Origin: Pseudomonas sp. G.S.17
Lineage (GTDB): Bacteria > Pseudomonadota > Gammaproteobacteria > Pseudomonadales > Pseudomonadaceae
Assembly (NCBI RefSeq): GCF_038096165.1
Contig: NZ_CP151076.1
Location: forward strand, 3,779,501-3,843,500
Reading direction: 5' to 3'
Length of the DNA: 64,000 nt
Shown here: positions 27,351 to 36,439 of the stretch, piece after piece
Layout: each line of letters begins with the position of its first letter
How positions within the stretch are numbered: the stretch's first letter is position 1
The notes under the pieces: generated by a model
What the model saw: the letters and a program-made list of their open reading frames with translations, nothing else
Told to the model about the DNA's origin: nothing
The model's database searches: none
Translations under genes and position numbers: made by a program

Positions 27351-27364
27351 TTGATCACCATCAA
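27351..27364 (-). promoter_or_regulatory. Anr-type box upstream of pdxH
   Basis: TTGATCACCATCAA is a perfect TTGAT-N4-ATCAA palindrome. Its near edge is 56 bases before the pdxH ATG. It lies after the stop of the upstream gene, so pdxH (and perhaps moaB-moeA) is the only sensible target. Confidence 0.75.
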
Positions 27365-27429
27365 CACTTGGCATTCAAGCGACGCGCGCGTTGTTACTTG
27401 AGCCGCAGCCGCCGGGCCGGTTTTGCAGT

Positions 27430-27870
27430 TCAAGGGTGCCAATAGAACATGGCCTTGGCGAGAATCACGATCAGCACCATGTGCCCGAGGATGCTGCGGC
27501 GAATCCAGCTGGCGCGGGTAATGGTGAGTCGCGCGTGGGTCAACCAATAGGCCAGCAACAAGTAGTGACCAATGATGCTCAAGGCCAACAGGATCTTCAG
27601 GCTCAGCAAGGTGCCGAAACTGCTGGCCAGTGGCTGACTTAATGCACCCCGGTACTGCCACGCCAGGCCGAGACCAGCGCCATACAACAGCAACACCACG
27701 CCATGCAGGACCTTGCGCGAGCGCACTGCAATCGCCTGATCCGCCGTGGTCTGTGCCGTGTCCATCAGTTGCTGGCGGGCCCGGTGCCAGATCACCACCT
27801 CGAAAAACAGCGTGCCGATGAAGGCAATCGCTGCCAGCAAGTGCGTCACCAATAAAAAGGGATACATCAC
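27430..27870 (-). CDS. CopD-like four-helix membrane protein next to nnrS
   Basis: The 146-residue protein has four membrane helices. It is a paralogue of the protein at 39067-39510: both begin M-x-YP-x-L plus His at residue 10 and share FFEV, PLASSFGTLLSLKI / PMASSFGTLLMLKI and a C-terminal HM-x-IVI-LAK-MFY. His10 and the late His (GHM/CHM) could bind heme or a metal (inference). It starts 24 bases after nnrS and should share its transcript. Its function is unknown; I place it with CopD/DUF2269-like small membrane proteins by pattern only. Confidence 0.7.
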   Translation of the reverse strand: MMYPFLLVTHLLAAIAFIGTLFFEVVIWHRARQQLMDTAQTTADQAIAVRSRKVLHGVVLLLYGAGLGLAWQYRGALSQPLASSFGTLLSLKILLALSIIGHYLLLAYWLTHARLTITRASWIRRSILGHMVLIVILAKAMFYWHP

Positions 27871-27894
27871 TGCAACCTCCTCAGGTTCACTGAC

Positions 27895-29085
27895 TCATCC
27901 CGGATGACCGTCAACGCGGGTTCGCAGCAGCATCGGCCCGTAACGCCAGGCGTACAGGGCAAACGCCAGCGCCCAGCACAGACCCGCCAACCATAGCGCC
28001 GGCAAGGGGAAGAACAGGATCAACACGACCCGGCTCAGACACGCCAGGTTGAGCAGGATGAACGCCAGGGTCATCCCGGACGGTGGCTCCAGTGCGCGGC
28101 CGGTATGACCTAAAGTGACCCGCGCGATCATCGCCAACACCAGGCCGCCCATCGCACCGATCGTCAGGCAATGCACCGCCAGACTCGGATTGATCGGCAG
28201 CCCAAAATGCCACAACGCCATGCCCAGGCAAGCCGCAGCCAACCAGCCATAAGCCAGGTGCAACGACCACAATAATGGCACGCGCCAAAGTGCCCGATCA
28301 TGCCAGCGAACCAGGCGCACCAGATGCCCTGCCGCTAACACCGTGAACAACAGGCCCACCCAGATATTCGGATACAAGGCAGGTCCTGCGGCATATGACA
28401 GCGCCAGCAGCGCAGAGCCCGCCAAGAGCAGCCGATCCAGCCACGGCCACGCGGCGACGCCCTCGACTCGGCCGAGGCCGCGCTGGGTGAAGAACGGAAT
28501 GACCCGCCCGCCGATCAGCCCCATCATCGCCGCCACCAGCCAGATCCCGGTCAGTACGCCCTGGCGCTGCCAGCCTTCATGACCTTCGAGCAGCCCGTAC
28601 AGGGACAGTCCGTCAGCCGCTGCCAACAGCAGCAACACCATCACAATCGGGTAGTTACGCTTCTGCCGCACCTTCCACAGGGTGAAGCCCATGAGCAACG
28701 CCACCGCCAGCGGGAACGACAATTCCAGCAGCGCGAGCAACGGCCATGGCGCATTGACCAGCCAGGCCACTCGCGCGCACAGCCACAGCAACGCCAGCGC
28801 CGCCAACGGTGTCCCGCTGATACCCGGACGCCCGGTCCAGGTCTGCACGGCGGTCAGCAGGAAACCGGCGATGATCGCCAGACCAAAACCGAACAACAAT
28901 TCATGCCGATGCCAGCCCAGCCAGCCGCCTGAGGGTTGCCAGTCGGAAATCGCACCGCCGAACGCCACCAGCCATAGCGGTATGGCCAGCACCGCCAACA
29001 GGCAGCCCGCGAGGAAAAATGGCCGGAAGGCCAGCCGTAACAGCGGCGGAATCGCCATCGCTTTACGGCGCTCAAGCACTTGCAT
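27895..29085 (-). CDS. nnrS: NnrS family heme/copper membrane protein
   Basis: The 396-residue protein has about twelve membrane helices and the NnrS opening (LLRLAFRPFFLAGCLLAVLA), then WHRHELLFGF and VIPFFTQRGLG, diagnostic for the family. NnrS proteins relieve nitric oxide and nitrosative stress in denitrifiers and pathogens; the biochemistry is not settled. A box fitting FNR/Dnr lies about 100 bases upstream. It precedes the CopD-like gene. Confidence 0.92.
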   Translation of the reverse strand: MQVLERRKAMAIPPLLRLAFRPFFLAGCLLAVLAIPLWLVAFGGAISDWQPSGGWLGWHRHELLFGFGLAIIAGFLLTAVQTWTGRPGISGTPLAALALLWLCARVAWLVNAPWPLLALLELSFPLAVALLMGFTLWKVRQKRNYPIVMVLLLLAAADGLSLYGLLEGHEGWQRQGVLTGIWLVAAMMGLIGGRVIPFFTQRGLGRVEGVAAWPWLDRLLLAGSALLALSYAAGPALYPNIWVGLLFTVLAAGHLVRLVRWHDRALWRVPLLWSLHLAYGWLAAACLGMALWHFGLPINPSLAVHCLTIGAMGGLVLAMIARVTLGHTGRALEPPSGMTLAFILLNLACLSRVVLILFFPLPALWLAGLCWALAFALYAWRYGPMLLRTRVDGHPG

Positions 29086-29182
29086 AAAGCCACTCCTCTA
29101 CCTCGTTGCCTACCTGACACTTAGCTGCAAGCGTCGAGGAAAATACGCAGTTCGATCATCGGGTATCGCGGATCAAACGTCG

Positions 29183-29196
29183 TTGTCACAAATCAA
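29183..29196 (-). promoter_or_regulatory. Dnr/Anr-type box upstream of nnrS
   Basis: TTGTCACAAATCAA matches TTGAY-N4-ATCAA except for one base in the left arm. It is 98 bases before the nnrS ATG. The 29086-29437 gap otherwise shows no gene. Confidence 0.5.
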
Positions 29197-29437
29197 GAGT
29201 GCAAGGGCCGTGCCCCCGAAGCGAATCCGCGCCAGCGTGGGCTTCCCGGCTCGGCGCGGCTGCCCGACCACGGTCTTTATGACTCTTCGATGGTCATAAA
29301 GACCCTTAAGCTATGGTCATTTTGACATCACACCTCTACGCCCTCCCCTGAACAAGGCCTTTGGCGCATGGCCCGCGTCTTGCTGAGCATGGGCAACCTT
29401 TTGAAACCTTGATCCTTCTCGATTACCCGGAGTCGTC

Positions 29438-29527
29438 ATGAAAAAAGTCATCCAGCCTCTGGCCTGGTTTGTGGTGCTGACCTCAGTCCTGGCCCTGGCC
29501 AGCAGGCTTTCTCTGGGCCTCGTCTGA
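29438..29527 (+). CDS. Possible 29-residue membrane peptide upstream of dnr
   Basis: GGAG precedes ATG 29438 by seven bases. The frame encodes MKKVIQPLAWFVVLTSVLA plus nine residues and ends at 29527, 41 bases before dnr. The positive N-terminus followed by a single hydrophobic span is what a small membrane peptide would show. Nothing else identifies it. It could instead be leader sequence affecting dnr translation. Confidence 0.4.
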   Translation: MKKVIQPLAWFVVLTSVLALASRLSLGLV

Positions 29528-29568
29528 CTGGATAGCCGCCCTTTTCTCAACCTTCAGGATGAGTTTCC

Positions 29569-30252
29569 ATGGTGTTACATCGCGTCCACCACCAGATTCT
29601 GCGCAGTCATCATTTGTTTGAGCCGTTGAACGAAGAACAGCTGGATGAATTGATGAGTGCCAGCCAATTGCTGAGCATCGATAAAGGCGAACCGCTGTTT
29701 CGTCAGGGCGAGCCGGCCGACTCGTTTTACTTCGTGATTGCCGGGGCGGTGAAAATCTACCGCCTGACCCCCGATGGACAGGAAAAGGTGTTTGAAGTCA
29801 TCGGCGAACGGCACACCTTCGCCGAAGCCATGATGTTGATGGACACCCCCAACTATGTGGCCTCGGCAGAGGCGGTCTGTCCCACTCAGCTCTACCGGTT
29901 ATCCAACAGCACTTACATGCGCCTGCTTCAAAGCAACAGTCGGCTGACCTTTGCGCTGCTCGGCAAGCTCTGCGTTCGTTTGCACCAGCGGGTCAATGAG
30001 ATCGAAACTCTGTCGTTGAAAAACGCCACCCACCGGGTCGTGCGATACCTGCTGACGCAACTGGTGCGCGCGCAACCGGTTCAGAGCCAATTCGAGCTGC
30101 CGATGGCCAAGCAACTGATTGCCGGGCACCTGTCGATCCAGCCGGAAACGTTTTCGCGGATCATTCGGCGCCTGATCGATGAAAAGATCATTACTCAGGA
30201 CGGTCGCCAGATCGCCATTCTTGATCGTCTGCGCCTGGAACAGTTCGAGTGA
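29569..30252 (+). CDS. dnr: Denitrification regulator Dnr (Crp/Fnr family)
   Basis: Dnr is the heme-based NO sensor that switches on nir, nor and nos genes. The 227-residue product matches P. aeruginosa Dnr closely as recalled: VHHQILRSHHLFEPLNEEQ, FRQGEPADSFYFVIAG, VKIYRLTPDGQEK, FAEAMMLMDTPNYVA and LSLKNATHRVVRYLL. There is no FeS Cys cluster. The recognition helix is LSIQPETFSRIIRRL. The adjacent nor genes and their TTGAT-type boxes are its expected targets. Confidence 0.94.
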   Translation: MVLHRVHHQILRSHHLFEPLNEEQLDELMSASQLLSIDKGEPLFRQGEPADSFYFVIAGAVKIYRLTPDGQEKVFEVIGERHTFAEAMMLMDTPNYVASAEAVCPTQLYRLSNSTYMRLLQSNSRLTFALLGKLCVRLHQRVNEIETLSLKNATHRVVRYLLTQLVRAQPVQSQFELPMAKQLIAGHLSIQPETFSRIIRRLIDEKIITQDGRQIAILDRLRLEQFE

Positions 30253-30257
30253 ATACC

Positions 30258-30449
30258 ATGCCTGTCTGCCTGTACTGCCAACGCGCCAATCCACCCCGGC
30301 ACACCGAGTGCTGCCAATGCGGCATGCCGCTGCCTGTGATGGCCGAGCATGCCGCAGAGCGTCGACTGCGCCGGTTCAAGTGGTTCTGCATCGGTTTGAC
30401 GATCTTTTGCGTGGTGATGTTTTTCTGGCTGCCGCGCGGCATCAGTTGA
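30258..30449 (+). CDS. dnrP: Small zinc-ribbon membrane protein DnrP
   Basis: The 63-residue protein has two CxxC pairs (CLYCQRANPPRHTECCQCGMP), forming a zinc ribbon, and one C-terminal membrane span (WFCIGLTIFCVVMFFWLP); the first string is CLYC...CCQCG with spacing 11. It follows dnr directly; a GTG at 30249 overlapping the dnr stop is an alternative start. P. aeruginosa has a small gene in the same place between dnr and norD. I use the name DnrP from memory of pseudomonad annotations; the function is unknown. Confidence 0.72.
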   Translation: MPVCLYCQRANPPRHTECCQCGMPLPVMAEHAAERRLRRFKWFCIGLTIFCVVMFFWLPRGIS

Positions 30450-30471
30450 TACTGCGCTGGCAAACCCAGAC

Positions 30472-32313
30472 TCACGGCTGGGTCAGCTGGCGATACAACT
30501 GCGGCAGGCGCAGCGGCAATTGCTCAGGCTGGCTGATCAAGATGTAGCCATTGGCACCAAACATGTACGGCAGATAGTCCCCCGCCTCACGATCGATGGT
30601 GATACAGAATGGCGTCAGCCCTTGGCGCCGCGCCTCCAGCACTGCTTCGCGAGTGTCTTCAACCCCGTAGCGTCCCTCATACAAATCCAGGTCATTGGGT
30701 TTGCCATCGGTCAGCAGCAACAACAGTTTGCTGCGCCGCTTGCTGCTGCCCAGCAACTGCGTGGCCTGGCGGATCGCAGCGCCCATGCGCGTGTAATAAC
30801 CCGGCTTGAGCCCTTGAATACGACCCCGGGTGTTGTCGTCATAACGCTGGGTGAATGACTTGAGTTCCTGCATACGGACCTGCTGGCGTCGCAGCGAGGA
30901 AAACCCGTACAGGGCGAAGTCATCGCCCAGCCCCGACAGGGTTTCGCCAAACAGCAGCAGGCTGTCGCGGATGACGTCGATGACGCGATGCTCATCGTTG
31001 AGGTGCGCATCGGTGGACATCGACACATCGGCCAGCAACAGACACGCCAGGTCGCGGCGGGTCTGGCGTTGCTCCATGAACAGACCGCGCTCGGCGCACT
31101 GCCCATGCTCGCGCTCCACGTGAAAATCCAGCCAGGCCTGCATGTCCAGTTCCGCGCCCTGGGGTTGCTGGCGTAACCACTGGCGGTCATTGCGCAAGTG
31201 CTCGAACTGACGCCGCAGGCGGTGAGCCGAGGCCTTCAACCGTGACGGCAGCGGCTGCGCCTCACAGTCACGGGGCACCATCATTTGCAGATTGACGAAG
31301 GCGTCCTGCATCTGCTGTTTGCGATAGTCCCACTCCGGCAACTTGATGCCTTCGCCCAAGGGAATATCGTCGACATCGGCGGGCGGCAGATCCAGGTGCA
31401 GCTTCAGGCCGCCGCCCTTGCGCAGGCGCGTGCGCGACAGGGTCAGTTCATCCAGGTCGTCGGCGACCCTGGCGGCGTCCGGATCTTCGCTGTCGTCCGA
31501 CCAGCGATCCAGGTCCACGTGCTCGGTCCAGCTGAACAGGCTCTCCAGCCGTATCACCAACAGGCCGCCGTCCCGAGAGCTGTCATCAATGCGCTTGGCG
31601 CGTTTGCGCCCGCCTTGCTGCTCGCCGGGAGGGGTCGTCAGAAATTCTTCGGATTCATAGCCCAGATCGGCGGCCAGCGGGCTGGCGAGATGCTGCGCTG
31701 GGTACAACCACAACGGCAGCGGCCAGGCGGCCCGTTCACTGCGCGGAAAATGCTCGACGCTGCCGGGCTCGCGCAAGGCCTGACATAACGCGCGTTCCAG
31801 TGCCGCTTCACTGCGGTTCAGGGTTGCCGGGGCCGGGCGTAATTGCAGGTGGGCATCGACCAATCGTGTATAGCGAGCACGCAACGCCGGATAACGCCGC
31901 AACAGCATCTGGGTCCAGCGTTGGTTATCCCGCCCCCAGTGGCGCATCGGTCCAGCCTGCGCCGCCAGCAAGGCGAGCCAGCGATAGAGTTCTTCATTCA
32001 GTGCAGCTTCAGGAAACACCGCAAGGCTCGACGGCAGCCGCAGGTTGTTCTCGTCACACCACGCCAGAGGCACTTGTTTGCAGGTGCCGGCGATCTGCTG
32101 CAGCACGTTGCGCCGCAACAGCAGATCGCGGTCGCTGGCGGCTTCGACACCGATGCCATTGGCACCGCCCATGGCGCGGAACAACAGCGCCAGCGGACGT
32201 TGCTGATTGACCAGCTCGACGCGTGCGTCGGGGAAATCCGGGCTGGCGCGCCGGGTGATGAAGCGATGCCAGACGCTGCCCACCCACTCTTCCAGTTCGA
32301 CGGTAAAGGCCAT
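30472..32313 (-). CDS. norD: Nitric oxide reductase activation protein NorD
   Basis: The 613-residue cytoplasmic protein has a long N-terminal region and a C-terminal von Willebrand A domain. The MIDAS motif is DVSMST, then YYTRMGAAIR and LLLLTDGKPND. NorD works with the AAA+ ATPase NirQ/NorQ to activate NorCB, probably by metal insertion. It follows norB after a 76-base gap that contains a terminator-like hairpin. Confidence 0.93.
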   Translation of the reverse strand: MAFTVELEEWVGSVWHRFITRRASPDFPDARVELVNQQRPLALLFRAMGGANGIGVEAASDRDLLLRRNVLQQIAGTCKQVPLAWCDENNLRLPSSLAVFPEAALNEELYRWLALLAAQAGPMRHWGRDNQRWTQMLLRRYPALRARYTRLVDAHLQLRPAPATLNRSEAALERALCQALREPGSVEHFPRSERAAWPLPLWLYPAQHLASPLAADLGYESEEFLTTPPGEQQGGRKRAKRIDDSSRDGGLLVIRLESLFSWTEHVDLDRWSDDSEDPDAARVADDLDELTLSRTRLRKGGGLKLHLDLPPADVDDIPLGEGIKLPEWDYRKQQMQDAFVNLQMMVPRDCEAQPLPSRLKASAHRLRRQFEHLRNDRQWLRQQPQGAELDMQAWLDFHVEREHGQCAERGLFMEQRQTRRDLACLLLADVSMSTDAHLNDEHRVIDVIRDSLLLFGETLSGLGDDFALYGFSSLRRQQVRMQELKSFTQRYDDNTRGRIQGLKPGYYTRMGAAIRQATQLLGSSKRRSKLLLLLTDGKPNDLDLYEGRYGVEDTREAVLEARRQGLTPFCITIDREAGDYLPYMFGANGYILISQPEQLPLRLPQLYRQLTQP

Positions 32314-32334
32314 GCTCCATGTCCTTCCTGAAAT

Positions 32335-32364
32335 AAAAAAAAGGCCCGCTGTATCAGCCGGACC
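32335..32364 (-). terminator. Terminator-like hairpin between norB and norD
   Basis: On the minus strand a stem (CCGGCTG-ATA-CAGCGGG, one mismatch) is followed by eight Ts. It could reduce norD expression relative to norCB. Confidence 0.5.
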
Positions 32365-32389
32365 GACCTTTTCTAGCCGTTATCCCGGC

Positions 32390-33820
<1,431 letters not shown>

Positions 33821-34261
33821 TCAGCCCTCCTTGTTTGGCGGCCAGCCATTGGTATTGATTTTCGAACTCCATTTGAGGAACTCGGCGATGTCATTCACCT
33901 CCTGCTCACTCAAATTGAATTGCGGCATCGCCCGCCGCCCTGGTACGCCCAGCGGCTGCATTTTCATCCAGGCATGCAGGAAGGGTTTGAAACCTTCCTC
34001 CCCACCGCGACGCTGGTATACGTTGCCCAGCTCTGGCGCGAAGTAGGCGCCCTCGCCCAGCAGCGTGTGGCAACCGATGCAGTTGTTCTGCTCCCAGACC
34101 GTTTTGCCGCGTATCACTGATTCGGTTAAAAGCGCCTCATTACTGCGTTCCGGAAAGGTTTGTTCCGTGTGGTAGGTCAAGGCCAGGAATATCAGGAAGA
34201 AGAAGATGCTTCCCCCAAAATAGATATTCCTGGCCATGCCTTTTGTGAAGGTCTCTGACAT
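33821..34261 (-). CDS. norC: Nitric oxide reductase subunit C (cytochrome c)
   Basis: NorC is the membrane-anchored c-type cytochrome that feeds electrons to NorB. The 146-residue protein starts MSETFTKGMARNIYFGG, has one N-terminal membrane span, the heme motif CIGCH and a later Met ligand region (RRAMPQFNLSEQEV). A perfect Dnr/Anr-type box is 58 bases before the ATG. Confidence 0.95.
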   Translation of the reverse strand: MSETFTKGMARNIYFGGSIFFFLIFLALTYHTEQTFPERSNEALLTESVIRGKTVWEQNNCIGCHTLLGEGAYFAPELGNVYQRRGGEEGFKPFLHAWMKMQPLGVPGRRAMPQFNLSEQEVNDIAEFLKWSSKINTNGWPPNKEG

Positions 34262-34318
34262 GGTCGCTTCCTCTTTGCTTGACCCGTCCATGATAGGAAG
34301 CGAGGGGTTGAAATCTGC

Positions 34319-34332
34319 TTGATGGCGATCAA
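34319..34332 (-). promoter_or_regulatory. Dnr/Anr box of the norCB promoter
   Basis: TTGATGGCGATCAA is a perfect TTGAT-N4-ATCAA site 58 bases before norC. Confidence 0.85.
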
Positions 34333-34407
34333 GAAAGTCAGATGGTTTTGATCGGGTATTGCCCTTGCAGGACCGCCGCCACTGAGGCCAGGCAGCACAC
34401 AGGATCC

Positions 34408-34497
34408 GTAGGACCGGCTTTAGCCGGGAGAGCGGAAGCTCTGACGACGCAACCGCTGCGAATGTACCGGCCTCCTCCCGGCTAAAGCCGGTCCTAC
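34408..34497. repeat. REPIN of a second REP class
   Basis: GTAGGACCGGCTTTAGCCGG at 34408 is mirrored by CCGGCTAAAGCCGGTCCTAC ending at 34497. This REP class differs from those at 6245 and 22086. It sits between norC and norF. Confidence 0.85.
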
Positions 34498-34498
34498 G

Positions 34499-34661
34499 CA
34501 GACTGTGTGAAAACGTCACGAGCGATGACAAGACAAGGCAAAAACAGGCGAAAAAGCGGAGTCCAGGTGTTCTAAATGAGCATTTTTCGCCTGCTTTTAA
34601 CGCAGTATTGTGTGCGTAGCGCCGAAGGTCGCCCAGCCTGCAGTAGTTTTCACACAGTCTG
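34499..34661. mobile_element. MITE-like element, about 163 bp
   Basis: Perfect 16-bp terminal inverted repeats (CAGACTGTGTGAAAAC at 34499; its complement ends at 34661) enclose DNA with no gene. An internal near-palindrome (AAACAGGCGAAAAA / TTTTTCGCCTG) is present. The ends resemble those of insertion sequences I have seen in pseudomonads, perhaps the IS1182 type (from memory). It abuts the REPIN and separates norCBD from norF. Confidence 0.65.
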
Positions 34662-34693
34662 TACGGGTTGTGCGATGAGGACCAAGACGGCAT

Positions 34694-34942
34694 CTACAAC
34701 AGACTGAGCCCCACAAGCACCGCCAACACCAGCGCCCAGCTCAGCATCAACCGCCGCCAGAGGCGCGGCGCGCGGCGCAGTTCCATGAAGCCCTCGGTGA
34801 TCAGCCAGGCCTTGCCCACCGCCACCGACAGGATGGCGAGCGACAGCAGCCACGTCGCGCCCACCTGTGCCAGCAGCACCGTGCTAACGCTCAACGCGGC
34901 CAACGCCGCCCAGCAGGCGACCAACAGCCTGGAAGCTGACAT
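34694..34942 (-). CDS. norF: NorF-like small membrane subunit
   Basis: The 82-residue protein has three hydrophobic segments of the cytochrome oxidase subunit IV/NorF type (VGKAWLITEGFMELRRAP). It follows norE by ten bases and comes between norE and norC, its usual place. The role in NO reduction is accessory; mutants in other species grow poorly on nitrite. Confidence 0.8.
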   Translation of the reverse strand: MSASRLLVACWAALAALSVSTVLLAQVGATWLLSLAILSVAVGKAWLITEGFMELRRAPRLWRRLMLSWALVLAVLVGLSLL

Positions 34943-34952
34943 GTCACCTCCG

Positions 34953-35540
34953 TCAATTCAGAACGTAGACCAGCGGAAAAAGCACGACCCAGATCAGATC
35001 GACCATGTGCCAATACAGCACGCCGGATTCGAAGCCGCTGTGATTGTCGGCGCCATACAAGCCACGACGACAACGTTCGGCCAGCCAGCCGAGGATGAAC
35101 ATGCCGAGCAGCACATGAAGAAAATGGAAACCGGTGAGGATCCAGTAAAGGGTGAAAAAGGTGTTGTGCTCCATGCCCAGCCCCGAGGCCAGCAAGTGCC
35201 GGTACTCCGTGACTTTCAGCACCACGTACAGGCTGGCGGCGAGCAATGCGACCAACAGGAAGGCCGCGCCATGGCGAGGTTGTGAGCGTCTGACCTGTTC
35301 CTGAGCCAGCGCGGCGAACAACCCCGCCGTGATCAGGCTCAAGGTCATCGCCAGACCGGTGGAGGTGTTCAGCAACAGACGACTCTCGCTGAACATCTGC
35401 GGCTTGAGCACCTGAGTCACCGCGAACGCCAGAATCAGGATCGCGAACACCGAAAGCTCGGCCAGAATGAAAAACCACATCGCCAGGTCGCCCGGCAGGT
35501 GGCCACGGGAAGCGCCGCCGGTTTCAGCCGAAGTGGACAT
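34953..35540 (-). CDS. norE: NorE, cytochrome c oxidase subunit III-like protein
   Basis: The 195-residue protein has five membrane helices with the subunit III pattern (GDLAMWFFILAELSVFA; NTFFTLYWILTGFHFLHVLLG; ESGVLYWHMVDLIWVVLFP, each split below the length limit). ATG 35540 lies inside the end of nirQ (17-base overlap), so the two are translated together. It accompanies NorCB as a non-catalytic factor. Confidence 0.9.
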   Translation of the reverse strand: MSTSAETGGASRGHLPGDLAMWFFILAELSVFAILILAFAVTQVLKPQMFSESRLLLNTSTGLAMTLSLITAGLFAALAQEQVRRSQPRHGAAFLLVALLAASLYVVLKVTEYRHLLASGLGMEHNTFFTLYWILTGFHFLHVLLGMFILGWLAERCRRGLYGADNHSGFESGVLYWHMVDLIWVVLFPLVYVLN

Positions 35541-36327
35541 CAACCACATCCATCAGCGCCGCGACAGTCAGCGGATCATCGCTCAAGGGCTCGGCCAGGC
35601 ACGCCATGCACGCCTCGCGCGGGCTCATGCCGGAGCGGATCATGCGCGCCGTGAAAATCAGTAACCGCGTGGAGGCAACTTCCTCCAGATCATGCTGATC
35701 GAGCCGCCGCAGGGCCTGACCCAGCCTGACCACTTGCGCCGCCAGCGCGCTGTCGACCTGAGCCTCCCGAGCGACGATGCGCTCTTCATCGGGCGCTGGC
35801 GGATAGCCGAAACGCATCGCCACAAAACGTTGTCGGGTGCTGGGTTTCATGCCTTTGAGCAGGTTCTGGTAACCGGGGTTGTAAGACACCACCAGCATGA
35901 ACGAAGGCGGCGCCTGCAGCACTTCGCCGGTGCGTTCCAGAAACAGCTCGCGACGATCATCAGCCAATGGATGCAGCACCACGACCGTGTCCTGGCGCGC
36001 TTCCACCACTTCGTCGAGGTAGCAAATCCCGCCCTCGCGCACCGCGCGGGTCAGCGGTCCGTCCTGCCACCAGGTGCCCTGGGTTCCAATCAGGTGGCGG
36101 CCGATCAGGTCGGCAGCACTCAGATCATCGTGGCAAGCCACGGTGTACAACGGCAGTTTCAGCCGATGGGCCATGTGCTGGACGAAACGGGTCTTGCCGC
36201 ATCCGGTCGGACCCTTGATCAATACCGGCATGCCGTGGCGCCAGGCTTGCTCGAACAGCACCTCCTCATTGTTCAGCGGTTGGTAGAAGGGTTCGACCTT
36301 GTGTGCGCAAGACTGGCTACGGTCCAT
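35524..36327 (-). CDS. nirQ: AAA+ ATPase NirQ/NorQ
   Basis: This MoxR-type ATPase of 267 residues has Walker A GPTGCGKT, Walker B GGICYLDEV and sensor VVSYNPGYQ. With NorD it activates nitric oxide reductase and, in P. aeruginosa, also affects nitrite reductase. A near-perfect FNR/Dnr box lies 82 bases upstream. In P. aeruginosa nirS lies upstream of this gene; here hemN does. Confidence 0.94.
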   Translation of the reverse strand: MDRSQSCAHKVEPFYQPLNNEEVLFEQAWRHGMPVLIKGPTGCGKTRFVQHMAHRLKLPLYTVACHDDLSAADLIGRHLIGTQGTWWQDGPLTRAVREGGICYLDEVVEARQDTVVVLHPLADDRRELFLERTGEVLQAPPSFMLVVSYNPGYQNLLKGMKPSTRQRFVAMRFGYPPAPDEERIVAREAQVDSALAAQVVRLGQALRRLDQHDLEEVASTRLLIFTARMIRSGMSPREACMACLAEPLSDDPLTVAALMDVVDVHFG

Positions 36328-36408
36328 GGTTTTCCTGTTTCAAAAGCGGGTTCGAGGCACACGCTACGGCCCCCTGCGACAACCCGGCAAGTGACGTGAA
36401 CGGCAAAC

Positions 36409-36422
36409 TTGATCGCCGTCAA
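36409..36422 (-). promoter_or_regulatory. Dnr/Anr-type box of nirQ-norEF
   Basis: TTGATCGCCGTCAA deviates from TTGAT-N4-ATCAA at one base. It lies 82 bases before nirQ and after the hemN stop. Confidence 0.75.
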
Positions 36423-36439
36423 GCGAGCATTGAAGGCGT

